In this document: positions 17,253-25,141 of the stretch, in pieces
Layout: each line of letters begins with the position of its first letter
How positions within the stretch are numbered: the first letter of the stretch is position 1
Translations under genes and position numbers: made by a program
DNA from: Peribacillus sp. ACCC06369
GTDB taxonomy: Bacteria; Bacillota; Bacilli; Bacillales; DSM-1321
Direction: 5' to 3'
Length of the DNA stretch: 64,000 nt
Assembly (NCBI RefSeq): GCF_030348945.1
Contig: NZ_JAUCEN010000002.1
Coordinates: forward strand, 4,030,001 to 4,094,000
Notes under the pieces: model-generated
The model's database searches: none
Told to the model about the DNA's origin: nothing
Seen by the model: the letters and a program-made list of their open reading frames with translations, nothing else

Positions 17253-18458
17253 CTATGCTATTTTGTCAGTTCCCTTGGTACGGTCTTTACTTTCCAAGGC
17301 CCGGCTCCAGCCTGTTAAAATCACTGCAGCAAACACCATGACTCCACCTATCCACGCTGTATGGATCAGTCCAATCGAATCCGTAATCACCCCTCCTAAG
17401 TAGGCACCAATGGCGATTCCCGCATTGAAGGCGGCAATATTGATGGCTGACGCCACGTCCACTGCACTCGGCACGAAACGCTCCGCTAACATGACGACAT
17501 AGACTTGAAGCCCTGGAACATTCATGAAAGCAAACAATCCCATTAAAATGATCGTAATTAAACCAGCTATCTTAAACGGTGCCGTGAAGGTCAAGACCAC
17601 CAGTACAATGGCTTGTATAAGAAACATATAGAATAGGGCATTAATAGGATTGCGATTGGCCAATTTCCCGCCGAGAGTATTCCCTATTGCTATGGCTACT
17701 CCATATACTAGCAAAATCAAGGCCACAGTTCCTTCTTTAAACCCTGTTACTTCCTGAAGTAATGGCGACAGGTACGTGAAGACAACGAATGTACCTCCGT
17801 ATCCTAACGCTGTAATGATGAATACTAACAGCAATCGGCCATTTGTCACCAATTTGATTTGGTCACGGAACGTGGTCCGTGCAGCTTTTCTTAAATCGGA
17901 TGGGACAAGGATGCCATTCCCGATGAAAGCTATCAGGCCGATTGCCACAATGATGATGAAAGCGAATCTCCAGCCGAATTGCTGCCCGATGAAGGTTCCA
18001 AACGGAACTCCGGTCACCGTTGCCACCGTTAGACCTGTGAACATGATGGCGATGGCACTCGCCCTGCGGTTTTCAGGGACCAAATCAGCCGCAATCGTAG
18101 CGCCGATCGACATGAAGATACCATGTGCAAGCGCTGAAATGACACGTGCGATCAATAATACACTGATCGTGGTCGCAGAAGCCGCCAATGCATTTCCGGC
18201 AATGAACACGACCATGATCCAAAGCAATAAGGTCTTTCTCGACATATTCGATGTCAGGGATGTAAGGATAGGTGCCCCGAACATGACCCCCAAGGCGTAT
18301 AGAGATACCGTCAACCCCGCCGTCGTGACTGTAATGTGTAAATCTTTAGAAATGAGCGGTAATAATCCCACGCTGATGAACTCGGTGGTTCCAATCGCAA
18401 AGGCGCTGATCGCTAAAGCGAGCAATGCCCATGTACTTCTATTTTTATTTGAAATCAT
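17253..18458 (-). CDS. ytbD: MFS transporter YtbD (DHA1 drug efflux type)
   Basis: A 401-residue, 12-helix major facilitator protein. The N-terminal FAIGTTEFISVGLLPLIS is the signature of the arabinose-efflux/chloramphenicol DHA1 subgroup, and GVPFGTFIGQQFGWRFAF is motif C of drug exporters. The loop LTSNMSRKTLLL corresponds to motif A. It probably exports a toxic small molecule. The ATG at 18458 follows AAGAAGGAGAAGAGGAT. Upstream of ytbE in one operon; divergent regulator ytcD. Confidence 0.88.
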   Translation of the reverse strand: MISNKNRSTWALLALAISAFAIGTTEFISVGLLPLISKDLHITVTTAGLTVSLYALGVMFGAPILTSLTSNMSRKTLLLWIMVVFIAGNALAASATTISVLLIARVISALAHGIFMSIGATIAADLVPENRRASAIAIMFTGLTVATVTGVPFGTFIGQQFGWRFAFIIIVAIGLIAFIGNGILVPSDLRKAARTTFRDQIKLVTNGRLLLVFIITALGYGGTFVVFTYLSPLLQEVTGFKEGTVALILLVYGVAIAIGNTLGGKLANRNPINALFYMFLIQAIVLVVLTFTAPFKIAGLITIILMGLFAFMNVPGLQVYVVMLAERFVPSAVDVASAINIAAFNAGIAIGAYLGGVITDSIGLIHTAWIGGVMVFAAVILTGWSRALESKDRTKGTDKIA

Positions 18459-18586
18459 ATCCTCTTCTCCTTCTTGTTGTTTTGTACTATCATTGAAATT
18501 GCCTAAGCAACTTTTTTTATAAATGGTACAGTGGAATTCGGTGTGCAAATGTTATTATGAGATATAATACAAATAAAAAACAGTAC

Positions 18587-18617
18587 GTACTTTAAAGTAA
18601 TATAGGTACCTTAAAGT
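18587..18617. promoter_or_regulatory. Direct-repeat operator candidate for the HxlR regulator YtcD
   Basis: GTACTTTAAAGT (18587) and GTACCTTAAAGT (18606) are near-identical 12-mers spaced 19 bp apart, each an imperfect palindrome (ACTTTAAAGT). They lie between the divergent ytbD and ytcD. HxlR regulators often bind such paired sites in their own control region. Confidence 0.65.
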
Positions 18618-18637
18618 TCCTATAAAATAAGGAGAGT

Positions 18638-19018
18638 ATGCAAATCATGCAAAAAAAGAAGTACAATATATCCGTTGAAGCGACACTGGAAGTACTGGGC
18701 GGGAAGTGGAAATGCGTAATCCTCTGCCATTTGACCCACGGAAAAAAGCGGACTAGTGAATTGAAGCGCCTAATGCCAAACATCACCCAAAAAATGTTGA
18801 CCCAACAATTGCGGGAGTTGGAACAGGACGGTGTCATCAATCGGATCGTTTATAACCAAGTCCCCCCAAAAGTGGAATATGAACTAAGTGAGTATGGACA
18901 AAGCCTCGAAAGCATCCTATCCGCACTATGTACGTGGGGAGAAAATCACATTACCAGAGTGTATGGTGATAAGTTTTCCGTTCTCGAGGAAAGTGTATTG
19001 AATGATCAATTGAAGTAA
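18638..19018 (+). CDS. ytcD: HxlR-family regulator YtcD
   Basis: A 126-residue winged-helix protein with the HxlR pattern LEVLGGKWKCVILCHLTHGKK, FxELKR-like TSELKRLMPNITQKMLTQQL, and PPKVEYELSEYGQSL. Cysteines flank the WK motif (KCVILC), which may matter if it senses electrophiles as YodB-type relatives do. Two in-frame ATGs (18638 and 18647) share one AAGGAGAG site; the second has the more normal spacing. Divergent from ytbDE, which it is inferred to control. Confidence 0.85.
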   Translation: MQIMQKKKYNISVEATLEVLGGKWKCVILCHLTHGKKRTSELKRLMPNITQKMLTQQLRELEQDGVINRIVYNQVPPKVEYELSEYGQSLESILSALCTWGENHITRVYGDKFSVLEESVLNDQLK

Positions 19019-19026
19019 TTCAAAAT

Positions 19027-19061
19027 AAAAAAACGGCGTCCACAAAGGGATTCCGTTTTTT
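19027..19061 (+). terminator. Probable intrinsic terminator behind ytcD
   Basis: AAAAAACGG ... CCGTTTTTTTT, a short stem with a long T-run. Confidence 0.6.
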
Positions 19062-19386
19062 TTGGATGAACCATCAATCATCTTTTTTGTTTAAACTAAT
19101 TTAACTACGAGAGGTATGAAAATAAGAATTAAAGCCAGCTGAGTTTTGTTATCCATAAGCATTCCGCCTTAATTTATCATAAATGCAAATATATAATTGG
19201 TGTGCATGTAAATAAAATTTCACTTTAGTAAGAGTCACCCGTTTTATTCCTTTCTTACTTTTTGGTATAATATGTAATACCATTTGATATCCAAACTCTT
19301 TTATCTGATCAAGCAGGAAGTGTTGATCACTTAAAGTTTTTATTTTGTAGACGAATGAGTATAATGGTGAAACCAAGGAGTGACAT
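19062..19386. other. Intergenic region before the CAP-protein operon
   Basis: AT-rich spacer; it must hold the promoter of the next two genes. A minus-strand open stretch here has no start or ribosome site and was not accepted. No RNA structure recognised. Confidence 0.3.
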
Positions 19387-19698
19387 ATGAGAGTCATATT
19401 AGAATTGATACGCATCATATTAATATTCGGGATAGCCGGATCGATCATTTCGATCATTGTAAACGGCATATATATAAACATAGGAGTTAATATGAATCAG
19501 TATGGCTGGCTAGGCTCGATAGCGATACTCATTTTATTGTTTGTCTGGTATAGAAATAAACTTCAGTTCAGTGGCTGGTATTCGGGAAAAGGGAAGGAAA
19601 AGCTTCCAAAAACGGCATCCCGAATACTCATCATGTGTTCACTCTTCTTTTTATGTGCCCCACCTGTTTTAAGTGTGCTGCAAATGATCTTTCAATAA
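19387..19698 (+). CDS. Small membrane protein upstream of CAP-domain gene
   Basis: A 103-residue protein with three predicted membrane segments (about 6-26, 42-55 and 79-100) and a basic loop GWYSGKGKEKLPKTASR between the second and third. No family recognised. It has an AAGGAGTGACAT ribosome site and sits 39 bp before the CAP-domain gene, so the two are probably one operon acting at the cell envelope. Confidence 0.65.
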   Translation: MRVILELIRIILIFGIAGSIISIIVNGIYINIGVNMNQYGWLGSIAILILLFVWYRNKLQFSGWYSGKGKEKLPKTASRILIMCSLFFLCAPPVLSVLQMIFQ

Positions 19699-19737
19699 TC
19701 GGGATTCTATATCCCAGATAGAGCAGGAGTGAACGAT

Positions 19738-20877
19738 TTGCGGAAATTGTTTAATAGTGTGGTTCTTATACTCCTACTCGGTGGATTTTGGTATGGATAT
19801 GGTAAAGATATTCAGGAGTCTGGATTCAAGGCGGGGGTTGGTTCCTTTGCATCCGATGTTCGCACCTTTATAAACGGGCCCGAGGTTTCAACTGCCTTGG
19901 AAAAACTGAGTGCTGGAGTCAGCAACCTGATAAGTTCGCTTAAGGAAACATTGGATACCGCTTCGGAAAAAGAACCGCAGGAATCGGAAAAAGTGAAAAA
20001 ACCAGCACTGGAAGCACCTGCTGATGCATCCTTTTCAGTCCGTAATATTGAAATAGGCGACACGAAGGATGCCGTAGAAAAACTCGCTGGTGAAGCAAAG
20101 CGGAATACGCGGAATGAATATGGCGTGGACTGGTTCGCCTATCACGAAAATTATCAAAACTTTTTCATGGTTGCCTACGATACCAACAATAAAGTTGTTG
20201 GTTTATATACGAACCAAGATTTGATTTCCTCAAAAGAAGGGATTAAACGCGGCACCCCTAAAGAAAGTGTGACAGGGAAATTGGGGGAGCCTGTTACGAA
20301 ATTGCTTAAAGGAAACGTCTATTACCAGATTCGAAGCGATGGGGAATACGATATGTTTGAAATGGATAAGAGCTATGTAACCATTTTTTACGACAAACAT
20401 GAGAAAAATACAGTCACATCAATCCAAATCATCGATGCAAACCTCGAAAAGCAAAAGAGCAGCTATTTTGCAGAAGCCAGCCCCGGGTTAAAGAAAGGCT
20501 TTGAATATCAATTATTCGATTTGACCAATGCATCACGGGTCAATCATGATCTCTCCGTGCTTTCATGGGATAAACAAGTGAAGGTCACTGCACAGGATCA
20601 CAGTAAAGATATGGCCGTGAATCAATACTTCAACCATACAAACCTTGAAGGAGAATCCCCGTTCGACCGGATGGAAGATGACAAAATCAATTTTCGAATG
20701 GCTGGGGAAAACCTGGCTGCCGGTCAAAATAGCAGTATCTTTGCCCATGAAGGCCTGATGAATTCCATTGGACACCGGGAAAACAAATTACAGAAGGATT
20801 TTCAATCCCTCGGTGTCGGAGTTGCCTTCGATGGTGAAGAAAAACCATATTATACGGAGAACTATTTAAGGAAATAA
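19738..20877 (+). CDS. CAP/SCP-domain extracellular protein (YlbC-like)
   Basis: About 379 residues. An N-terminal membrane anchor or signal (MRKLFNSVVLILLLGGFWYG) is followed by a low-complexity linker with many Lys/Glu. A CAP-associated N domain spans about 100-240 (IGDTKDAVEKLAG, GTPKESVTGKLGEP) and a C-terminal CAP domain about 255-379. CAP marks are LFDLTNASRVNHDLSVLSWD, HSKDMAVNQYFNHTNLEG and GENLAAG. The TTG at 19738 is better placed after GCAGGAG than the GTG at 19729. Role at the spore or cell surface not established. Confidence 0.82.
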   Translation: MRKLFNSVVLILLLGGFWYGYGKDIQESGFKAGVGSFASDVRTFINGPEVSTALEKLSAGVSNLISSLKETLDTASEKEPQESEKVKKPALEAPADASFSVRNIEIGDTKDAVEKLAGEAKRNTRNEYGVDWFAYHENYQNFFMVAYDTNNKVVGLYTNQDLISSKEGIKRGTPKESVTGKLGEPVTKLLKGNVYYQIRSDGEYDMFEMDKSYVTIFYDKHEKNTVTSIQIIDANLEKQKSSYFAEASPGLKKGFEYQLFDLTNASRVNHDLSVLSWDKQVKVTAQDHSKDMAVNQYFNHTNLEGESPFDRMEDDKINFRMAGENLAAGQNSSIFAHEGLMNSIGHRENKLQKDFQSLGVGVAFDGEEKPYYTENYLRK

Positions 20878-20879
20878 AC

Positions 20880-20923
20880 AAAAAAAGCTGTGCATGTGGA
20901 AATCCTGCACAGCTTTTTTTTCT
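20880..20923. terminator. Bidirectional intrinsic terminator
   Basis: AAAAAAAGCTGTGCA ... TGCACAGCTTTTTTTT between the convergent CAP and nucleoside transporter genes. Confidence 0.9.
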
Positions 20924-20941
20924 CTTGTTTTTAATAAAATA

Positions 20942-22135
20942 TCACCAAACGAATAATCCAACGACCATGGCACTTAACAAGGAAACAGCCATCCCGCTAA
21001 CCAACAGTTTCCAAACATTCCTTCCGATAATGTTCGATTTCTCATCATTGAGGATGGAATTGAATGTTCCATAAATCATGCCCACTGTACTGAAGTTGGC
21101 AAATGACGTCAGATAAGTGACAGCCACAGCAACTGTATGCGGAGGCAGTGTACTGACTTTATCTTTTAAATCGAGCAAGGCAACGAACTCATTCGTGGCA
21201 AGCTTGATTCCCATCAATTGAGCGACGTACATGGCATCATGTCCAGATAGTCCAAGCAGGAATGCAAATGGACTGAAAATGACAGAGAAAATCTTTTGAA
21301 TGGTCAAGCCATCCACAAAGAAACCGAAAATGCCGTTTACGCTGGCCGTTAACGCCACATAACCGATAACCATGGCCATGATGACGAAGACCATTTTGGC
21401 CCCAACCAGCATACTGTTAGAAATGGTGGAAAAGAAATCCTTACGTTCCTCTTTAGAAGGTACATAAACGACGTCTTCTTCTTTACTGACATCGACAGGA
21501 TTTAGCATGTTAGCGATCAGCAAGGCATTTATGCAGTTCAATGGTATGGCTACAAAAACATAGGTTGCCGGTACCATTGATAAGTAGGCTCCAATGATTG
21601 AACCACTGATGCTGCTCATGCTCATGATTCCAAATGTCAAAAGTCGCTGATCTTTAATCGCACTAAGTTGAAGGCGCAGAACGGCAAGTGCCTCGGTATT
21701 CCCAAGGAACATCATCTGAATCGAAAAGAAACTCTCCAGTTTTGGCAAACCGGATACTTTTGAGATGAGCCATCCCACTTTGTCAATGATCCAGGTAAGT
21801 ATACCGAAATACGATAAAACATCAAAAAACGTGATGATGAAAATAATTGGCATCAATGCGCTGAAAAAGAAATCCACTTGTTCATTTGCCATTAATGAAG
21901 GAAAGACAAAAGAAATCCCTTCATTTGCACATTCAATCAACCAGGTGAAGAAGGAAGCGATCAGATTAATGACCCACGCCCCTATTTTAGTCGATAACAT
22001 GAACCATGTGATAAGCAATTCAAGAACCAGCAAGGTAAGAATGGCTTTCCACTTAACGTTCCTTTTATTAGGTGAACAAAGGTAAACGATGCCCATTACA
22101 ACTAAAACACCTAGTATATTCAATAAGAAATACAT
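20942..22135 (-). CDS. nupC: Concentrative nucleoside transporter (NupC/YutK type)
   Basis: A 397-residue CNT-family transporter with re-entrant and membrane helices. Family strings: FFSALMPIIFIITFFDVLSY, SFFSIQMMFLGNTEALAVLR, GSIIGAYLSMVPATY, and LTSFANFSTVGMIYGTFNS, whose (S)FANFS(T)VG holds nucleoside- and ion-binding residues. It imports nucleosides with protons or sodium. The ATG at 22135 follows AAAGGGGATGAAAGC. A guanine-class riboswitch and terminator lie in the leader, so expression should fall when guanine or hypoxanthine is plentiful; this favours purine nucleosides as cargo. Confidence 0.88.
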   Translation of the reverse strand: MYFLLNILGVLVVMGIVYLCSPNKRNVKWKAILTLLVLELLITWFMLSTKIGAWVINLIASFFTWLIECANEGISFVFPSLMANEQVDFFFSALMPIIFIITFFDVLSYFGILTWIIDKVGWLISKVSGLPKLESFFSIQMMFLGNTEALAVLRLQLSAIKDQRLLTFGIMSMSSISGSIIGAYLSMVPATYVFVAIPLNCINALLIANMLNPVDVSKEEDVVYVPSKEERKDFFSTISNSMLVGAKMVFVIMAMVIGYVALTASVNGIFGFFVDGLTIQKIFSVIFSPFAFLLGLSGHDAMYVAQLMGIKLATNEFVALLDLKDKVSTLPPHTVAVAVTYLTSFANFSTVGMIYGTFNSILNDEKSNIIGRNVWKLLVSGMAVSLLSAMVVGLFVW

Positions 22136-22183
22136 GCTTTCATCCCCTTTGGTTATATCATTTCCCATTCATTTTCTTTATAT

Positions 22184-22243
22184 AAAAAAGCCCTTACCTT
22201 TTTACACTTTCAGCCGCAGGAAGAAAGTGTGAAAAAGTAAGAG
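22184..22243 (-). terminator. Riboswitch-controlled leader terminator of nupC
   Basis: On the minus strand, CTTACTTTTTCACACTTTC pairs with GAAAGTGTAAAAAGGTAAG (17 of 19) and is followed by GGGCTTTTTT. It lies between the guanine aptamer and the nupC start. Confidence 0.85.
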
Positions 22244-22323
22244 CCTTCATTGAAACACTAGATGCTGGATAAAACTTTTTAACTGAACCAACATAAACCT
22301 GTTCATCTCTTCTATTTTCATAC

Positions 22324-22398
22324 TTCCTTGTAGTCCGGCATTATTACGGCTGCCAGGTAGAAACTATCAGACCATTGTCACTGATACTATACAAGGAT
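22324..22398 (-). promoter_or_regulatory. Purine riboswitch aptamer, guanine class
   Basis: On the minus strand P1 (TCCTTGTA/TACAAGGA) closes a three-way junction with the conserved J2/3 string GTTTCTACC and the loop-loop partners. The 3' junction reads GGACTACAAGG. The cytosine in GACTAC occupies the specificity position (C74 by xpt numbering), giving guanine/hypoxanthine rather than adenine recognition. It is an OFF switch through the terminator at 22184-22243. Confidence 0.92.
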
Positions 22399-22432
22399 AT
22401 TTTTTAAAATAAATTTCTCTAGGAAAGATATC

Positions 22433-22461
22433 ATTTTAAAGCAGTTTATTTTCAATTACAA
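22433..22461 (-). promoter_or_regulatory. Sigma-A-type promoter for the nupC leader
   Basis: TTGTAA (22456-22461, read on the minus strand), a 17-bp spacer and TAAAAT (22433-22438), placed to start transcription just before the riboswitch. Confidence 0.6.
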
Positions 22462-22828
22462 TACGTTTTACAATTGTTATATTAATATAAATTTTTTGAA
22501 AACAATTAGGAAATGAAAGGGAAAGTCTCAGAGGGCCCAAGTTGGGTAATACTTATGAAGTGGCGTGTCCCACCCATCCACAATAAAAAACACCTGCATG
22601 ATAGCGATGTTGCTATCCAAGAATAGACCTGTTTTAGCCGAGTTCACTTCAAGATTTAAAGTTTCCTCAATGACATTGTTGTCTAAGGGTCTTGCCGCTA
22701 CACAAATTTGGTAAAGGATAAGCAACAAACACAACTAAACTTCCCAAGTTGTGATAATCCTTGATTCAATGCTTCATACTAAATAATACATCTCATTTAT
22801 TATAAGGAAATAAGGACGTGAATTTCGG
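22462..22828. other. Intergenic region, unassigned
   Basis: No gene accepted. A 68-codon minus-strand stretch (22528-22734), with a plausible-looking middle (NLEVNSAKTGLFLDSNIAIM), lacks a ribosome site and a known family; it may be decayed. The promoter of the DUF421 gene must lie at the right end. Confidence 0.3.
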
Positions 22829-23533
22829 GTGGATTTTTATAATAGCCAGGAAACTCTTACTGCAATTCAATGGACTTTGAGAGCCATTATAGCCTTCATC
22901 TTTTTACTTTTTTCGGTTAAATTGATGGGGCAGCGAGCCATTTCCCAGTTAAGATTACTTGATTTCATAATGGCATTAATTATTGGAAACATTCTTGCCC
23001 ACCCTTTGTCTGATGAACAGTTAGGTTTGAAGGGCTCAATGATTACGACCTTTGTTTTAGTGATTTTATATATAATTAGTGTGTTTACGGGTCTTAAGTG
23101 GGGCAAACTCCGAAGGTTTTTTGACTCCGCCCCCTTTCCACTTATCGAAAATGGACAAATCATTTACAAAAGCTTAGCAAGGGCCCGAATCTCCATCGAT
23201 TTTTTATTATCGGAATTAAGAAAAGAAAAAGTCGAAGATATTCAAAAAGTGTCCCTCGCACTATGGGAACCGGGTGGTACCATTTCATTGTTTTTAGATC
23301 CACAATATGAAGCGGTAACCCCAGCAGATATGCATCTAGCAACAAATGCCTTCACTTTTCCTAAAACGATCATTAAAGAGGGGAAGATTGATTTTAAAGA
23401 ATTAAATCGAGGCGGTAAAGACGAAGAATGGCTGAAAAACAAAATCAAAATAACATACCATGCGGATGTAAACGATATTTTATTAGCAACCATCGATAAT
23501 AACAATAACGTAAAGGTCTTTTTCTACAAATAA
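22829..23533 (+). CDS. DUF421 membrane protein (YetF family)
   Basis: A 234-residue protein with three N-terminal membrane helices followed by a soluble DUF421 domain. Family marks: LRAIIAFIFLLFSVKLMGQR, the RAISQLRLLDFIMALIIGNI block, FDSAPFPLIENGQII and DFLLSELRKEKVEDIQKV. The GTG start gives MDFYNSQETL and follows AAGGACGTGAATTTCGG. Related YetF/YdfR proteins are linked to sporulation and the mother-cell membrane, but no activity is proven. Confidence 0.8.
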   Translation: MDFYNSQETLTAIQWTLRAIIAFIFLLFSVKLMGQRAISQLRLLDFIMALIIGNILAHPLSDEQLGLKGSMITTFVLVILYIISVFTGLKWGKLRRFFDSAPFPLIENGQIIYKSLARARISIDFLLSELRKEKVEDIQKVSLALWEPGGTISLFLDPQYEAVTPADMHLATNAFTFPKTIIKEGKIDFKELNRGGKDEEWLKNKIKITYHADVNDILLATIDNNNNVKVFFYK

Positions 23534-23603
23534 ATACTTGGAGCTTACCAGTATAACTTATTATAGTCAGACCCTAATGGCAGCCCGATTTTCCCAAAAT
23601 AAA

Positions 23604-23684
23604 ATCCCCTCAAGATGGAAGTGTAACACCTACATATAAAATGTCGGCTTTTACACTTTCAAACTTAAAAGGGGATAATATCAC
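23604..23684. other. Long imperfect hairpin between convergent genes
   Basis: ATCCCCT...GGAAGTGTAA and TTACACTTTC...AGGGGAT pair imperfectly around a loop of roughly 20 bases. No T-run follows on either strand, so termination is doubtful. It shares the AAAGTGTAA/TTACACTTT string with the nupC leader hairpin. Confidence 0.4.
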
Positions 23685-23705
23685 ATTCATACCTTCAAGA
23701 AAATA

Positions 23706-24452
23706 TTACTCCGACCAATTCAGAGTATTTAAGAACTTGTACACATCCTCATAAACCTGCTCACGTTCTTTACCTAATGTGATTATATGACCAGAGTTTT
23801 CATACCATATCAAGTGTTTATGCTGCGTATCGACTTCATTGAAAATCGCTGTAGCACTATTCGTATAGTCAGGATCATCCAAGCGCCCTTGTAAAACAAG
23901 AGTTGGTGATGTAATCAGATCTAAATTTTCACCCGTCTCATTTATTACATTCACCACATCTTTCAGTGAAGTCATCGGGTCTTCTTCCAACAGCTTCACT
24001 TCTGCAGCAATTTGGTCAGCATCTTTGCCTTCAAACTTCTTATAGGCCTGTGCATAATTGAGCAAGCGGTTTTTTTGTCGATCGCTACTTTTTCCTTGTG
24101 TCGGGGCACACATTGAAACTACGCCTTTTACAGGAAGTTCAATTCCCACTTTCAATGAGAACAATCCTCCTAAAGAAATTCCCATAACAGCAATTTCCTC
24201 GTAACCTTCCTCTTTGAGGAATTTATAGCCATTGACTACATCTTCCCACCATTCCTTTGGACCTGTTTTAGCAAGTTCCTCGGCTGATACTCCGTGCCCT
24301 CTATAAAGAGGCCCGTGACAAGTATAGTCGCGATCATGCAGGTATTTCCCTAATTTCTTCATATCTCCTGTACTTCCGGTAAACCCGTGAAGTAAAAGAA
24401 CAGCTCTATTTCCACCTCTATATGTGAATGATTCAGGTGCTTTCACTTTCAT
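23706..24452 (-). CDS. Carboxylesterase, Est30/YvaK type
   Basis: A 248-residue alpha/beta hydrolase. The oxyanion string is LLLHGFTGSTGDM (19-31), the nucleophile S93 in MGISLGG, the acid in GRLDDPDYT (about D192) and the base H222 in NSGHIITLG. These match the order and spacing of the Geobacillus Est30 triad. It hydrolyses short-chain esters in the cytosol. It is usually beside secG/rnr in Bacillus, but stands alone here. Start follows GAAGGTCCTAGAAAG. Confidence 0.9.
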   Translation of the reverse strand: MKVKAPESFTYRGGNRAVLLLHGFTGSTGDMKKLGKYLHDRDYTCHGPLYRGHGVSAEELAKTGPKEWWEDVVNGYKFLKEEGYEEIAVMGISLGGLFSLKVGIELPVKGVVSMCAPTQGKSSDRQKNRLLNYAQAYKKFEGKDADQIAAEVKLLEEDPMTSLKDVVNVINETGENLDLITSPTLVLQGRLDDPDYTNSATAIFNEVDTQHKHLIWYENSGHIITLGKEREQVYEDVYKFLNTLNWSE

Positions 24453-24760
24453 CTTTCTAGGACCTTCTTTCTGCTCTTGTTGATAAATAGAATCTAAATG
24501 ATTTTCAAAAAAAAATCAATTAATACCCCTTGAGTGGGATTTCTTCTATCCTATTCCGTATTTTCATTAAAACAATTAAATCATGTATATAATATCCTTA
24601 CCACACGCTTTACAACTCATCCGTTCCGAAGCACATTTTACTATGATTGATTCTATTTAGCAATCGTCATTTAACCATTTTTTTTAAGAAAAGTAAAATG
24701 CACCTTGTGTTACGATGCACAAAGTATTACACTTTTAAAATGAAAAGGAGGCGATTTTAT

Positions 24761-25081
24761 TTGGATAAAGAACTAATGAAGGGAAGCATTGACCTCCTTT
24801 TGCTTTCACTTCTTTCACAAAAAAAGCTATATGGCTATGAAATCACAAAGATCTTGAGAGAAATGAGCATGGGCAAATACGAAATCAGTGAAGGCACCCT
24901 CTACCCCGCCCTTAAACGGTTGGAAAAAAAGGAATTCATAGAAGGCCATTGGAAAGAGTCCGAATCAAGTCGCAGGAAATATTATCATGTCACGGAAACT
25001 GGACAAACCGAACTTGAACGGAAACGGAAATGCTTTTTCACCCTGGAAAAGTTAGTTCGGAAAAGCGCAGAGCAATTCTGA
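24761..25081 (+). CDS. PadR-family transcriptional regulator
   Basis: From the TTG at 24761 (strong AAAAGGAGGCG site) it is 106 residues. Family marks: LMKGSIDLLLLSLLSQKKLYG, YEITKILREMS, EGTLYPALKRLEKKEFI and the wing SSRRKYYHVTETG. PadR genes in Bacillus usually precede a DUF1700/DUF1129 membrane partner or an efflux pump; here the next 1.2 kb is noncoding repeat, so the partner is missing. An upstream in-frame start at 24647 is not supported. Confidence 0.85.
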   Translation: MDKELMKGSIDLLLLSLLSQKKLYGYEITKILREMSMGKYEISEGTLYPALKRLEKKEFIEGHWKESESSRRKYYHVTETGQTELERKRKCFFTLEKLVRKSAEQF

Positions 25082-25090
25082 CCAAAAACA

Positions 25091-25141
25091 AGATAAAAAG
25101 CTTCCCGCACCCATTATTGGAACGGTGGAAGAAGCTTTTTT
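25091..25141 (+). terminator. Intrinsic terminator behind padR
   Basis: AAAAAGCTTC ... GAAGAAGCTTTTTTT. The repeat array begins directly at the end of its T-run. Confidence 0.8.

Noticed and set aside
17776-18522. 248-codon plus-strand frame antisense to ytbD
   Set aside because: Shadow of a hydrophobic minus-strand gene; no ribosome site or family.
22528-22734. 68-codon minus-strand gene before DUF421
   Set aside because: No ribosome site and no recognisable family; possibly decayed.
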